Shown: positions 54,101-63,880, numbered from the stretch's first letter. The stretch is DNA of 64,000 nt from Mesorhizobium sp. AR10 (GCF_024746795.1 NZ_CP080524.1:3140001-3204000); one strand, 5' to 3'. The notes: a model not told the origin generated them from the sequence alone. Made by a program: numbers and translations.

Positions 54101-57100
54101 CGAGCTGCAGGCGCTGTCGGTGAAAGCCGCCGGGCAAGGCACGCAGCCGAAGCTCGATATTTCCGCGACGCTTCCCTCGGTCGCGACGAATTTCACCAAG
54201 GTCGAGGGGATCACCCTGGCCCTCCACTCAGACGCTTTCGATGTGAAGAGCCGCACGGGGCCAATTTCCGGCACGGTCTCGGCGGAAAAGATCGGTCTCG
54301 ACAATCCGGCGATCGCGCCGCTGATTGCCGGAAAGATCACGGCAAAGGTTGCCGGCAGCCTCGCCACCGATGCCATTGTCATCGACACCGGCTCGGTGAC
54401 GAGCGATGCGCTGAATAGTGGCTTCAACGGCCGGGTTTCGCTGGCTGACGGCGCCATAGACCTCAACCTCAAGGCGGATGCCGCCTCGGCGGCACTGCCG
54501 GCGGCGGTGCGCGGCATGCTTGCCGAACGTACCGAAATCAGCGCCGTGCTGAAGCGAGATGCCAATGGCAACGTCACAGCCAACCCGGTCAAGCTTGCCT
54601 CCGGCGCGCTGACCGCTGACGGGCAGGCCAGCCTTGCCGACGGCAAGGTCGTCGCCGACATCAAGGGCGCTCTGACCGACATTTCGCTGCTGTCGAAAGA
54701 TGCCAAAGGCGCCATCGCTTTTGCGTTGAATGCGCAAGGGCCCAGCACTGCGCCGGACCTGTCGCTGACGGTTACCGGCGACCGGCTTTCGGTCGCGGCG
54801 CGCGAGATCACCGGGCTGAAGCTCACGGCCACCGGCAAGGCCGATGCCGCCAATCCGGCGGCCAACGTGCAACTGACGGGAAATGTCGCCGGTCAGGCCC
54901 TGCAAGGCAGCGCGGTGCTGGCGACTTCGGATGGCAAGAGCGCCATCAACGGGCTGTTGCTGTCGCTGGGCAAGAACCGGATTTCCGGCGACCTGGCGCT
55001 CGACGAGGCTTTCGTGCCGGTCGGCACTGTTTCGCTCGACCTGCCTGACATTGGCCCGCTTGCAGCCCTTGCGCTGGAAAAGGCGGAAGGCGATGTGCGC
55101 GGCACGATCGTCTTCTCGAAGACCGGCACCGCGCCGCAAGTCGCCATCAAGGCGGCCACGGCTTCCATCTCCCGTGGCGACCTTTCGGCGAAGACCGTAT
55201 CGATCGATGCGCTGATCGCCGACTATCTCGCCGCACCGGTAATCTCCGGCAAGATCCGTGCCGACAGCGTCACCTCCGGCACCACCGTCATCCGTGGCAT
55301 CGATGTCGACCTCACCCGTGATGGCGACTGGACCGGCTTTTCCGGTGGCGCCACCGTTGGGGATATTCCGGCGAAGGCCGCCGGCCGGGTGAAGGTGGCC
55401 AACGGCACGACCACCATCGAACTCACCACTGGCCAGGCGACCATCCGCGGCATCAAGGCGGCCATCGCCCAGGCCTCGACCATCACCATCGCCAACGGCG
55501 CGACGGCTTTGGACAAGCTCGTGCTCAACCTTGGCGGCGGCACGGCGACGGTGACGGGCAAGGTCGGGCAGGCGCTCGACCTCAGCGCGACGCTGGCGCG
55601 GGTTCCGGCCTCGCTAGCCAACAGCTTCTCGCCGGGCCTCGATGCCGCTGGTTCGATCTCCGGTACGGTGAAGGTGACGGGCGCGCCGGCCAATCCGGCT
55701 GTTGCCTTCAACATCGATGCCACCGGGGTGCAGACGTCGCAGACCCGCGGCGCCGGCTTCGGTGGGATGAGCGTGTCGTCGTCGGGCACCTTCGCCGGCA
55801 ACAAACTGGCCTTCCAGGCCAATATTGGCGACGGAGCCGGTCTCGGTCTCAAGGGCGGCGGCACGGTGACGACATCGGGCACGCCCGCCCTTGTGCTCGA
55901 TTTCTCAGGCAAGGTGCCGTTCGGCTTCCTGACCCGGAATCTCGCCGCGCAAGGCCTGTCGCTAACCGGCACGGCCGATGTCAATGTGCAGGTGCGCGGA
56001 CCGGCAACGTCGCCGGTGATCGGCGGCACCGTCAGCACGTCCGGCGCCCGTCTGGTCGATGCGCGCTCGGGCCTCGCCGTCAACGACATCACCGCCGATG
56101 TTTCGATCGGCAGCGGCGTAGCCAGGATCAACCGGTTGACCGGTACGCTGTCGACGCGCGGCAGCCTTTCGGCCAGCGGCACGGTCGGCATCAATCCGGG
56201 GCAAGGTTTCCCGGCCGACCTGTCGATCAAACTGGTCGACGGCCGCTACACCGATGGCCGGGTGGTCACCGCCAATCTCGGCGGCGACCTGACCATCAAG
56301 GGACCGCTCACCTCGGCGCCGGTGATTTCGGGCACCGTCAATCTGGCCAAGACCGTCATCACCGTACCCGAAAAGCTGCCCGGCTCGCTGGCGGCGCTCG
56401 ACGTCAAGCACAAGAACGCGCCGGGCGCCGTGCGGGCGCAGGACAAGGCGCTGCGGCCGGCGACCGCGAGCGGTGGCGGTGGCAGTGGCCTCAACCTCGA
56501 TGTCACCATCCATGCGCCAAACCAGATCTTCATCCAGGGCAGGGGCGTCGATGCCGAGCTTGGCGGCTCGCTCAAGCTGACCGGCCCGGCATCGTCGCCG
56601 CAGGCGGTCGGTACCTTCACCTTGCAGCGCGGGCGGCTGTCGATCCTCGGCAAGCGGCTGACCTTCACCGAAGGCACGGTCGGCTTCTCGGGTTCGCTGG
56701 TGCCGTACCTCAACCTCACGGCTGAAACAACGACGACCAGCGCCACCGTCACCATCGTGGTGTCGGGCGAGGCGACCAATCCGAAATTCACCTTCTCGTC
56801 CGTGCCGGCGCTGCCCGAGGACGAGGTGCTGGCGCAGCTGATCTTCGGCCGCTCGATGTCGAACCTGTCGCCGCTGCAGATCGCCCAGCTTGCCGAGGCT
56901 GCCGGACAACTGGCCGGCGTCGGCGGTTCGACCTCACTGCTCGAAAACCTGCGCAGCGCGATCGGCGTCGACGATCTGGACGTGACGACGGACGACGAGG
57001 GCGGCACCGCCGTCTCGGCAGGAAAGTATCTGAACGACCGTACCTATGTGACGATCCAGAAAGGCGACAAGCCGGGTTCGGGCAAGGCGACGATCGATCT

Positions 57101-57188
57101 CAATGTCGGGCGCGGGGTCAAATTGCGCGGCGAGGCCAATGATGCCGGCGAAGCCAAGGGCGGCATTTTCTACGAAAAAGAATATTGA
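51138..57188 (+). CDS. tamB: Translocation and assembly module protein TamB, enlarged by internal duplication
   Basis: A 2,016-residue protein. One N-terminal membrane helix (FLYTLLIVVAGAVGALIVL) anchors a long beta-rich, groove-like body. The C-terminal DUF490/TamB domain has LNLTAETTTTSATVTIVVSG and LPEDEVLAQLIFGRSMSNLS. TamB spans the periplasm and, with TamA, supports outer-membrane protein insertion and phospholipid transport. E. coli TamB has about 1,260 residues. The extra length is largely explained by two tandem copies of an approximately 625-residue block. ATG 51138 follows the tamA stop by four bases, so the two are coupled. Confidence 0.92.
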   Translation: MKTFKRILRIFLYTLLIVVAGAVGALIVLTKTERGRDNLAGIISTMASTDDRKVTVSGIDGIWSGALSVDHVVLEDRQGAWLVARKVAVDWSPLALLSKTFNADRIAAERIELARLPVAGAQQPDQSGTTTLPVSIDVKQIDLPEIALGPALAGTGIAELVAKGSLKADAAPLAVETNLNITRRDGKQGTVDAKVHFAPADNKLDLDLKASEPAGGIIANLLKLPDAPPVDIVVSGTGPVANWSGVGTFIVGGQIVTQLTGRHQLTDKGNHVEAKGDGDFARFLPENLKSVFAGRTSFDLAGTATAAGGVDVERANIDSDAVHGTAAGIVDPNGASDLSVELAAKGPPIVLSLGSKAQPVTVAIKGATARAFGDGKAPMVDIGASFVSIVAGGTRLDNLAAQIHSDGFDVQNRSGPVTVKLEAGGLNTDLATLAPLITGKVTVDLAGSVSKDAVAIDEGTLRSDALNASLTANVALADLSMQLKMNADAVSTALPPQISAVLGARVKFSATATRDPQGSFAANSLEFTSGSLSASGTASAQGTDIQADIKGTLGDVSVLSPMVGVPVAGGIDFALTASGARSAPDFSVSANSESLTASGRTVKDIKLTATGKADIANPAADVSLTGSANDQLLDIKAALVTSDGKRSVNGLSVSLGDNKVSGDLALDDSLLPLGTLTLDAPDIGPLAALAGQTAAGDVRGTIRFSNDGGAPTVAIDATSATISRGELAAKTIAVNALVANYLKAPAISGTIKADTVTSGTTEISGIGVDLKRDGDWTGFTGGATIAGIPATAAGRVKIADGTISVEIASGEATIRGIKAAIAQPSTLSIANGAASIEKLALDVGGGSVSVSGTAGQTLDLAATFSALPAALANDFSPGLDATGTLGGTAEVTGSAAAPDIRFNAQLSGAETSQTRQAGLGPLAVDAAGSFTTAGGIAIDHATLSGEKISGKAAGTINPNGASDFSLDLASAGPSLPLAFGSTESPIKLELQALSVKAAGQGTQPKLDISATLPSVATNFTKVEGITLALHSDAFDVKSRTGPISGTVSAEKIGLDNPAIAPLIAGKITAKVAGSLATDAIVIDTGSVTSDALNSGFNGRVSLADGAIDLNLKADAASAALPAAVRGMLAERTEISAVLKRDANGNVTANPVKLASGALTADGQASLADGKVVADIKGALTDISLLSKDAKGAIAFALNAQGPSTAPDLSLTVTGDRLSVAAREITGLKLTATGKADAANPAANVQLTGNVAGQALQGSAVLATSDGKSAINGLLLSLGKNRISGDLALDEAFVPVGTVSLDLPDIGPLAALALEKAEGDVRGTIVFSKTGTAPQVAIKAATASISRGDLSAKTVSIDALIADYLAAPVISGKIRADSVTSGTTVIRGIDVDLTRDGDWTGFSGGATVGDIPAKAAGRVKVANGTTTIELTTGQATIRGIKAAIAQASTITIANGATALDKLVLNLGGGTATVTGKVGQALDLSATLARVPASLANSFSPGLDAAGSISGTVKVTGAPANPAVAFNIDATGVQTSQTRGAGFGGMSVSSSGTFAGNKLAFQANIGDGAGLGLKGGGTVTTSGTPALVLDFSGKVPFGFLTRNLAAQGLSLTGTADVNVQVRGPATSPVIGGTVSTSGARLVDARSGLAVNDITADVSIGSGVARINRLTGTLSTRGSLSASGTVGINPGQGFPADLSIKLVDGRYTDGRVVTANLGGDLTIKGPLTSAPVISGTVNLAKTVITVPEKLPGSLAALDVKHKNAPGAVRAQDKALRPATASGGGGSGLNLDVTIHAPNQIFIQGRGVDAELGGSLKLTGPASSPQAVGTFTLQRGRLSILGKRLTFTEGTVGFSGSLVPYLNLTAETTTTSATVTIVVSGEATNPKFTFSSVPALPEDEVLAQLIFGRSMSNLSPLQIAQLAEAAGQLAGVGGSTSLLENLRSAIGVDDLDVTTDDEGGTAVSAGKYLNDRTYVTIQKGDKPGSGKATIDLNVGRGVKLRGEANDAGEAKGGIFYEKEY
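52045..55782 (+). repeat. Tandem duplication of about 1.87 kb inside tamB
   Basis: Copy 1 (about 52045-53915) and copy 2 (about 53916-55782) encode the same series of landmarks. NPNGASD in copy 2 matches DPNGASD in copy 1 at an offset of 1,878 bases. RDGDWTGF recurs at an offset of 1,866 bases, and SGDLALD, ATIRGIKAAIAQ and TSQTR also recur. Boundaries are approximate. Confidence 0.85.
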
Positions 57189-57494
57189 GGCATTCGGCTA
57201 GTCCTGATGCTTGGCGCATCGAGGGGCGACAGGAGCGTCAGTGCGTTTGGCCTGCTATCGATCCGGAGCTGGCGCTACTCTAATCCTTCTAATGTCTCAT
57301 TTTAATCGACTGCGGAGATTCTAGCGAAATCCGCCGGGCAGTAGCAATTTTGCGCCAAGACTGTCGTTATCGCGCGAACCGCTCTCCTTTCAAAGTTGCA
57401 CATTCCCCAACATGTTCCCAACCCGCGCCGTCTTTGACATCACGGCCCGGATGCGGAATGTTAAAAGGCAGAAAGCCAACAATGGGAGTTTGTC
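57189..57494. other. 306-base gap between tamB and the peptide importer
   Basis: I see no gene. The middle (57290-57330) is AT-richer than its surroundings and could hold the promoter for the importer. GGGAG at about 57485 is the ribosome site for the binding protein gene. No clear terminator for tamB was recognised. Confidence 0.5.
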
Positions 57495-59147
57495 ATGAGA
57501 ATCTACAAGAGTAATGGGGATCGCGTTCCGGATCACATCCTGGCGCTGGCTGAAGAAGCCAGGGCAGGCAACGTGGATCGCCGCGAATTCCTCGCGCTGG
57601 CCAGCGTCTTTGGTGCGTCGACGGCGATGGCCTACGGAATGCTTGGCCTTGCTGCGCCGACTGCCGCCAAGGCGGAAGAGGTACAGGGCAAGAAAGGCGG
57701 CATCCTGAAGGTCGCGCAGTGGGTCAAGGATCCCAAGGATCCGCGCAAGGCCGACTGGTCGGAAATGGCCAATGCCTCGCGCCAGGCGCTCGAACCGCTG
57801 GTCAAGTACACAACCGAATATACGTTCCGTCCCTATCTTCTGGAGAGTTGGGATGTGAATGACGACGCTACCGAATACACGCTGCACGTGCGCAAGGGCG
57901 TGACCTGGTCGAATGGCGATGCCTTCACCGCCGATGACGTCATCTTCAACCTGAAGCGTTGGGCCGACAAGAAGGCCGAGGGCAATTCGATGCCCGGCCG
58001 TCTCGGCACGCTGGTCAAGGACGACAAGCTGGACGAGAGCGCGGTAACCAAGGTCGACGACCTGACGATCAAGCTGAAGCTCGGCACGCCGGACATCGCG
58101 CTGATCCCGAACATGTGCGACTATCCCGGCCTCATCGTCCACAAGACCTTCGACGAGAAGGGCGGCGACTTCAAAGCCTGCCCGATCGGCACCGGCCCGT
58201 TCGAGCTCGTCTCCTACGACGTCGGCCAGAAAGTGGTCTACAAGCGCCGCGAAGACAACAAGTGGTGGGACGGCGAGGTCTTCCTCGATGGCGTCGAGTT
58301 CATCGACTACGGCACCGATCCGGCTGCCACGGTCAGCGCTTTCGAGGCCGGCGAAGTGCATACCAATTTCGAGACCTCGGCCGACTATGTGTCGATCCTC
58401 GACGGCCTGGACCTGGTGAAGTCCGAAATCGTCACCGCCTCGACCATCGTCTGCCGCGCCAATATCGCCAACAAGCCCTACGACGACCAGAAGGTCCGTA
58501 ATGCGCTGCAGCTCGCGGTCGACAACAGTGTTGTCCTCCAGCTCGGTTACGGCAATGCTGGCACGGTCGCCGAAAACCACCATGTCTGCCAGATCCATCC
58601 GGAGTATTTTGAGCTTGCGAAGGTTGCGCGCGATCCGGCCAAGGCGAAAGCACTGATGGCGGAAGCCGGCCAGGCCGACTTCGAGCACGATCTGATCACG
58701 GTTGACGAGGATTGGCACAAGAACACCGGCGATGCCATCGCCGCCCAGATGCGCGATGCCGGTATCAAGGTGAAGCGCACGGTGCTGCCGGGTTCGACGT
58801 TCTGGAACGACTGGACGAAGTATCCGCTGTCGATGACCAACTGGAACATGCGCCCGCTCGGCGTCCAGGTTCTGGCGATCGGTTACCGCACCGGCGAAGC
58901 CTGGAACGAGACAGCCTATTCGAATCCTGAATGGGACGCCAAGCTCAATGCCGCGCTCGCCGTCGCCGACGCCGCCAAGCGCAAGGAAATGATGAAGGAC
59001 ATCGAGCAGATCCTGCAGGATTCCGGCATCATCATTCAGCCGTACTGGCGCAAGCTCTACAGCCATTCGGTCAAGGCGGTGCAGAACTACAAGATGCATC
59101 CGACCTTCGAGCGCGACTACGGCAAGGTATGGCTCGACGAGGCCTGA
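57495..59147 (+). CDS. Peptide/dipeptide ABC transporter substrate-binding protein with Tat-type signal
   Basis: A 550-residue extracellular solute-binding protein of family 5. The N-terminus has [16 protein letters not shown] (residues 28-43), a twin-arginine signal cleaved near AAKAE. So it is probably folded before export. Family 5 features include [33 protein letters not shown] and [10 protein letters not shown] near the end. It delivers peptides, opines or similar compounds to the permeases encoded downstream. A strong hairpin follows its stop, which should raise binding-protein levels over the rest of the operon. Confidence 0.9.
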   Translation: MRIYKSNGDRVPDHILALAEEARAGNVDRREFLALASVFGASTAMAYGMLGLAAPTAAKAEEVQGKKGGILKVAQWVKDPKDPRKADWSEMANASRQALEPLVKYTTEYTFRPYLLESWDVNDDATEYTLHVRKGVTWSNGDAFTADDVIFNLKRWADKKAEGNSMPGRLGTLVKDDKLDESAVTKVDDLTIKLKLGTPDIALIPNMCDYPGLIVHKTFDEKGGDFKACPIGTGPFELVSYDVGQKVVYKRREDNKWWDGEVFLDGVEFIDYGTDPAATVSAFEAGEVHTNFETSADYVSILDGLDLVKSEIVTASTIVCRANIANKPYDDQKVRNALQLAVDNSVVLQLGYGNAGTVAENHHVCQIHPEYFELAKVARDPAKAKALMAEAGQADFEHDLITVDEDWHKNTGDAIAAQMRDAGIKVKRTVLPGSTFWNDWTKYPLSMTNWNMRPLGVQVLAIGYRTGEAWNETAYSNPEWDAKLNAALAVADAAKRKEMMKDIEQILQDSGIIIQPYWRKLYSHSVKAVQNYKMHPTFERDYGKVWLDEA

Positions 59148-59162
59148 TCGGGCCGATACCGG

Positions 59163-59185
59163 AAAAGGGGCAGTTCGCCCCTTTT
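59163..59185 (+). terminator. Intra-operon terminator-like hairpin after the peptide-binding protein gene
   Basis: A perfect 9-base stem (AAAAGGGGC with GCCCCTTTT) closes an AGTTC loop 15 bases after the stop. CTCGCTCTTT follows. It probably gives partial termination before the permease genes. Confidence 0.75.
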
Positions 59186-59378
59186 CTCGCTCTTTGCATC
59201 AACCCCGAACCGACAAGTCCGCGCAGCAAGAAAGTTGCGGACTCTTCGGTCGGGGGCGTGCAATAAAACAAGGCTGATCGCATCCGAGGGCCTGTTTTGA
59301 CGGCTTGCTCTGTCGCCTGACGGCAGGGCTCGCTTTCAAGATTGGCTCCAACCCCAACCAGACCGGCAGGGGGCCGCC

Positions 59379-60413
59379 ATGCTTTCTTTCGTTATCAGGC
59401 GTCTCGGTACCATGGCATTGACGATGCTGTGCTTGACGATGGTCGTCTTCTTCCTGATCAATCTCGACCCGAATCTGAAGAAGCTGGCGATCAGCCAGAC
59501 GGAGATGCATACCTCGGCCGAGCAGCTGGAAAGCTGGCTGGTGGAACATGGCTACCGGCAGAACTTCTTCGCCCGCTATGGCCAATGGTTGGGCATCATG
59601 CCCAAGCAGCCGGTGACTGATCCGGAGACGGGCAAGCCGGCGCAGCGTTTCTCCTTCTGCAACGATCCGCTCGAGCCGACATTTTCAGGCATCCTGCAGG
59701 GCGATTTCGGTTGCTCGACCAAGTTCAAGACGACGGTCGCGTCGAAGCTGTTTCCAGCACTTGGCGCCACCGGCATCCTGATGCTCTGCGTGCTTTTGGT
59801 GATGGTGCCGGTCTCGCTCTTGATCGGCATCCTTGCCGGCATGCGCGAGGGCTCGCGGACCGACCGCGTGCTGTCGGTGGCGTCGATCGCCTCGACGGCG
59901 ACGCCCGAATATGTGTCGGGCGTCATTTTCACCATCGTCTTCGCCTCGTGGCTCGGTTGGCTGAACGGTTCTGCGGCCTCGGCCAGCCAGGGCATCACCT
60001 TCTACAATTTCACCTTGCCGGTGATGACGCTGGCGATCTACGGCATCGGCTACATCGCCCGCATGACACGCGCCTCAATGGTCGAGGTGATGACGCAGCA
60101 ATATATCCGCACTGCCCGCCTGAAAGGCCTCGGCTTCGGCAGCGTCGTGGTGAAGCACGCTTTGCGCAACGCGCTGATCGCGCCCTTCACGGTCATCATG
60201 CTGCAGTTTCCCTGGCTGCTCACCGGCGTCGTCATCGTCGAGGTGATGTTCCGCTACCAAGGCTTTGGCTACACGCTGGTCGAGGCCGCCGGCAACAACG
60301 ACATCGACCTTTTGCTCGGCTGTTCGCTGGTCTCGGTGTTTATCGTCCTGATCACCCAGCTCATTTCCGATGTCGGCTACGCGTTTCTCAATCCGCGTAT
60401 CAGAGTCCAGTAG
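59379..60413 (+). CDS. Peptide ABC transporter permease (DppB/OppB type)
   Basis: A 344-residue membrane protein. The N-terminus MLSFVIRRLGTMALTML is typical of OppB/DppB. The conserved cytoplasmic loop, YIRTARLKGLGFGSVVVKHA followed by LRNALIAP, contacts the ATPase. A long periplasmic insertion (about residues 30-110) follows helix 1. It forms the channel with the next gene product. GCAGGGGG upstream of ATG 59379 is a good ribosome site. Confidence 0.92.
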   Translation: MLSFVIRRLGTMALTMLCLTMVVFFLINLDPNLKKLAISQTEMHTSAEQLESWLVEHGYRQNFFARYGQWLGIMPKQPVTDPETGKPAQRFSFCNDPLEPTFSGILQGDFGCSTKFKTTVASKLFPALGATGILMLCVLLVMVPVSLLIGILAGMREGSRTDRVLSVASIASTATPEYVSGVIFTIVFASWLGWLNGSAASASQGITFYNFTLPVMTLAIYGIGYIARMTRASMVEVMTQQYIRTARLKGLGFGSVVVKHALRNALIAPFTVIMLQFPWLLTGVVIVEVMFRYQGFGYTLVEAAGNNDIDLLLGCSLVSVFIVLITQLISDVGYAFLNPRIRVQ

Positions 60414-60425
60414 GAGATCGGGCGG

Positions 60426-61583
60426 ATGCAGGTCGAATATCTTAGTGCCTTCAATATCGTCCTTGGCGTGCTTGCACGTTTCTGGCCGGTCTGGATCGCT
60501 CTCGCCCTGGTGATGGGAGCGAGCTTTACCTACAAGAAGAGGCTCGGCCTCTACGGCCAGCTCTTCGACAGCGGCGTCGGCATCGTCGGTGTCGGCATCT
60601 GCCTGTTCTGGCTGTTCACGGCGATCTTCGCGGCCACCATCGCGCCCTTCGATCCGCTCGCCCAGGTCCCGATCATGAAGGACGCGTTGCCGGGCGCGAT
60701 CGAACCGAAATCGGGACTTGTCTACCTGTTCGGCGGCGACAAGCTCGCCCGCGACGTGTTCAGCCGCATGGTGTATGGCAGCCAGATCGTGTTGATCATC
60801 GCGCCGGCGGCGACCGGCTTCGCGCTGATGGTCGGCATCACGCTCGGCCTGCCGGCCGGCTATTATGGCGGCAAGATCGATACGGTGCTGTCGTTCCTCG
60901 CCAATCTCGTGCTGGCTTTCCCGGTGATCCTGCTGTTCTACCTTCTGGTGACGCCGGGCATCATGGACACGCCGATCCCCTACGCAATGGCCGGGCTGTT
61001 CTTCATGTTCCCGATCATCTTCTTCAGCGTGCTGTTCTGGACTCGTTACAAGAACCGGCCCGATCGTCTCTACATTCTCCTCGGACTGACGCTGATCCTT
61101 GGCGGCTGGGTCTATGCCGGTCTCGTCTTCGACGCCGATCCGCTTAAGATCATCCACATCGATCCCAACCAGCTCAACATCTTCGTGGCGGTGGTGTTCG
61201 CCTCCAGCCCCGGCGTGTTCCGCATCGTGCGCGGCCTGGTCATGGACATCAAGACGCGGGACTATGTGGCGGCGGCGCAGACGCGCGGTGAATCGCCCTG
61301 GTACATCATGCTGTGGGAAATCCTGCCCAATGCGCGCGGACCGCTGATCGTCGATGCCTGCCTGCGCATCGGCTACACCACGATCCTGCTCGGCACGCTC
61401 GGCTATTTCGGCCTGGGGCTGGCGCCGGAGAGCCCGGACTGGGGCACCGCGATCAAGGATGCCAGCCGCCTGCTGCGCTCCTTCATCCATCCGGCGCTGC
61501 CGCCGACAATCGCGCTAATGTCGTTTGTGCTCGGCCTCAACCTTCTCGCCGACTCGCTGCGCGAACAATCGATGAAAGACTGA
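60426..61583 (+). CDS. Peptide ABC transporter permease (DppC/OppC type)
   Basis: A 385-residue membrane protein. The EAA loop is DYVAAAQTRGESPWYIMLWE followed by ILPNARGPLIV. The OppC-type C-terminus has GYFGLGLAPESPDWGTAI and FVLGLNLLADSLRE. It is longer than typical DppC proteins (about 300 residues) because of extra hydrophobic and loop segments around residues 170-250. It starts 12 bases after the first permease gene and partners with it. Confidence 0.9.
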   Translation: MQVEYLSAFNIVLGVLARFWPVWIALALVMGASFTYKKRLGLYGQLFDSGVGIVGVGICLFWLFTAIFAATIAPFDPLAQVPIMKDALPGAIEPKSGLVYLFGGDKLARDVFSRMVYGSQIVLIIAPAATGFALMVGITLGLPAGYYGGKIDTVLSFLANLVLAFPVILLFYLLVTPGIMDTPIPYAMAGLFFMFPIIFFSVLFWTRYKNRPDRLYILLGLTLILGGWVYAGLVFDADPLKIIHIDPNQLNIFVAVVFASSPGVFRIVRGLVMDIKTRDYVAAAQTRGESPWYIMLWEILPNARGPLIVDACLRIGYTTILLGTLGYFGLGLAPESPDWGTAIKDASRLLRSFIHPALPPTIALMSFVLGLNLLADSLREQSMKD

Positions 61584-61640
61584 TCGAGGACGGGTTTTCT
61601 GAACCCAGACGTGCCTGAAAAACAAGGATTGGAGCGACCC

Positions 61641-63845
61641 ATGAATGAGGCAGTTCGAAATCCCGGCAAGCCGACCGATGGGCCGATCATCGAGATCGAG
61701 AACCTTTCGATCTCCTTCTTCACCCGCAAGGGCGAGATACCGGCCGTCATGGATTTTTCCTGCACGGTCATGCCTGGCGAGGCGATGGGCATCGTCGGCG
61801 AATCCGGTTGCGGCAAGTCTACCGTGTCGCTCGGCATCATGCGCGACCTCTCCAACATCGGAAAGATCGTCGGCGGCAAGATAAAGTTCCAGGGCAAGGA
61901 CATGGGCGAGCTGTCCGACGAGGAACTGCGCGCCATCCGCGGCAACAAGATCGCGATGATCTACCAGGAGCCGATGGCGAGCCTGAACCCGGCGATGAAG
62001 GTCGGCCAACAATTGATGGAAGTGCCGCTGATCCACGACAAGGTGTCGAAGGAAGAGGCTTACAAACGCGCGCTGGAAATGGTGCGCTCGGTCAGGCTGC
62101 CCGATCCCGAGCGCATGATGCGCTCCTACCCGCACCAGCTTTCCGGCGGCCAGCAGCAGCGCATCGTCATTGCCATGGCACTGTTGTCGAAGCCGGCGCT
62201 GCTGCTGCTCGACGAGCCGACGACGGCGCTCGACGTGACGGTGGAGGCCGGCATCGTCGACCTGGTCAAGGGCCTCGGCGAGAAGTTCGGCACCTCGATG
62301 ATCTTCGTGTCGCACAATCTCGGCCTGATCCTGGAGACCTGCGACCGCATCACGGTGATGTATTCGGGCGAAGCGGTGGAGACCGGCAAGATCAAGGACG
62401 TGTTCGACCGGATGCGCCATCCCTATACGCAAGGCCTGTTCCGCTCGATCCCGCTGCCCGGCGCCGACAAGAACACGCGGCCGCTTGTCTCGATCCCGGG
62501 GCAATTGCCGCTGCCGCACGAGCGGCCGAAGGGCTGTAATTTCGGCCCGCGCTGCCACCATTTCGTCGAGGGCGTCTGCAACGCCGCCGAAATCCCGATG
62601 ATCGCGGTCGAGGGCCATGACGGCCATTTTTCGCGCTGCGTGCGCTTCAACGAGATCGACTGGGAAGCGCTGCCCCCCGGCGCCAAGAAGGTCAACGAGC
62701 GCGTCGTGCCCGGCGCGCCGGTGCTCAAGATCGAGGATTTGAGGAAGTACTACAAGGTCGGTGGCAACGAAGTGTTCGGTTCGAGCGAAGGCCGCGTCGT
62801 CAAGGCCAACGAGACGATCTCGTTCATGGCGCGCGAATCCGAGACCGTCGCCATCGTCGGCGAATCCGGTTGCGGGAAGTCGACGCTGGCCAAGGTGCTG
62901 CTCGGGCTGGAGACGGCAAGCTCCGGCAGCGTGACGCTCGGTAACAAGGAGATCCAGTCGACCGGCATCGAAAAGCGCAGCGTGGAAACGGTGTCATCGA
63001 TCCAGATGGTGTTCCAGAATCCGTTCGACACCCTCAATCCCAGCCATTCGGTCGGCTCGCAGATCATCCGCACGCTGGAGAAGTTCAATGTCGGCAACAC
63101 GGTGGCCGATCGCCGCAAGCGCATGCTTGAACTTCTCGACCTGGTGAAGCTGCCGAGGGCGTTCGAGACCCGCAAGCCACGCCAGCTGTCAGGCGGCCAG
63201 AAACAGCGCATCGGCGTGGCGCGGGCCTTTGCCGGCGATGCCAAGGTGGTGGTGGCCGACGAGCCGGTCTCGGCGCTCGACGTGTCGGTTCAGGCGGCGG
63301 TGACCGAACTGCTGATGGACATCCAACGCAAGAACAAGACGACGATGCTGTTCATCAGCCACGATCTGTCGGTGGTGCGCTACATCGCCGACCGCGTCGT
63401 CGTCATGTATCTCGGCTATATCGTCGAGCAAGGCACGACCGACCAGATCTTCTCGCCGCCCTATCATCCCTATACCGAGGCGCTGTTGTCGGCGATCCCG
63501 ATCGCCGACACCAGCGTGGTGAAGCGGCACATCGTGCTGGAGGGCGACATCCCGTCGGCGATGAACCCGCCATCGGGCTGTCCGTTCCAGACGCGCTGCG
63601 GCTACAAGAAACTGGTGCCGGACAATCTGTGCGAGACGAAGGTGCCGCCGGTCAAACATCTCGGCGACGGCCATATGAGCCTGTGCTGGTTGGCCGACGA
63701 CGTGCTGGCGAAAATGGAGCCGGTGATCAGTTTCGACAAGGAGCATGCGGCGCATGAGGGCGTGCCGGAGGATGCACCGCACGGCACCGGTCCGGGCTTC
63801 GCCGGCGTTCCGCCCAAGCGTCCGCGCGGCAAGAAGCCGAGCTGA
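61641..63845 (+). CDS. Fused double ATP-binding protein of the peptide importer (DppD-DppF fusion)
   Basis: A 734-residue protein with two complete oligopeptide-type ABC domains. Walker A GESGCGKST occurs at residues 53-61 and again from residue 407. The signatures are LSGGQQQRIVIAMALL and LSGGQKQRIGVARAF. The Walker B motifs are LLLLDEPTTALD and VVVADEPVSALD. Each half ends in the oligopeptide transporter C-terminal motif, GCNFGPRCHHF and GCPFQTRCGYK. In many bacteria the two halves are separate genes. ATG 61641 is preferred, after GGAG; an in-frame GTG at 61611 is weaker. Confidence 0.93.
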   Translation: MNEAVRNPGKPTDGPIIEIENLSISFFTRKGEIPAVMDFSCTVMPGEAMGIVGESGCGKSTVSLGIMRDLSNIGKIVGGKIKFQGKDMGELSDEELRAIRGNKIAMIYQEPMASLNPAMKVGQQLMEVPLIHDKVSKEEAYKRALEMVRSVRLPDPERMMRSYPHQLSGGQQQRIVIAMALLSKPALLLLDEPTTALDVTVEAGIVDLVKGLGEKFGTSMIFVSHNLGLILETCDRITVMYSGEAVETGKIKDVFDRMRHPYTQGLFRSIPLPGADKNTRPLVSIPGQLPLPHERPKGCNFGPRCHHFVEGVCNAAEIPMIAVEGHDGHFSRCVRFNEIDWEALPPGAKKVNERVVPGAPVLKIEDLRKYYKVGGNEVFGSSEGRVVKANETISFMARESETVAIVGESGCGKSTLAKVLLGLETASSGSVTLGNKEIQSTGIEKRSVETVSSIQMVFQNPFDTLNPSHSVGSQIIRTLEKFNVGNTVADRRKRMLELLDLVKLPRAFETRKPRQLSGGQKQRIGVARAFAGDAKVVVADEPVSALDVSVQAAVTELLMDIQRKNKTTMLFISHDLSVVRYIADRVVVMYLGYIVEQGTTDQIFSPPYHPYTEALLSAIPIADTSVVKRHIVLEGDIPSAMNPPSGCPFQTRCGYKKLVPDNLCETKVPPVKHLGDGHMSLCWLADDVLAKMEPVISFDKEHAAHEGVPEDAPHGTGPGFAGVPPKRPRGKKPS

Positions 63846-63880
63846 CGGACGGAGGGATGGAAATTAGCCCCGCAGCGCGG

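Noticed and set aside
52045..55782. Treating the tamB repeats as an assembly duplication
   Set aside because: The copies differ at many codons, so they are diverged repeats and not an exact assembly error.
57390..59099. Long open frame on the minus strand opposite the peptide-binding protein gene
   Set aside because: It mirrors the codon pattern of a strongly supported gene, as do many antisense frames in this GC-rich DNA, and its product resembles no family.
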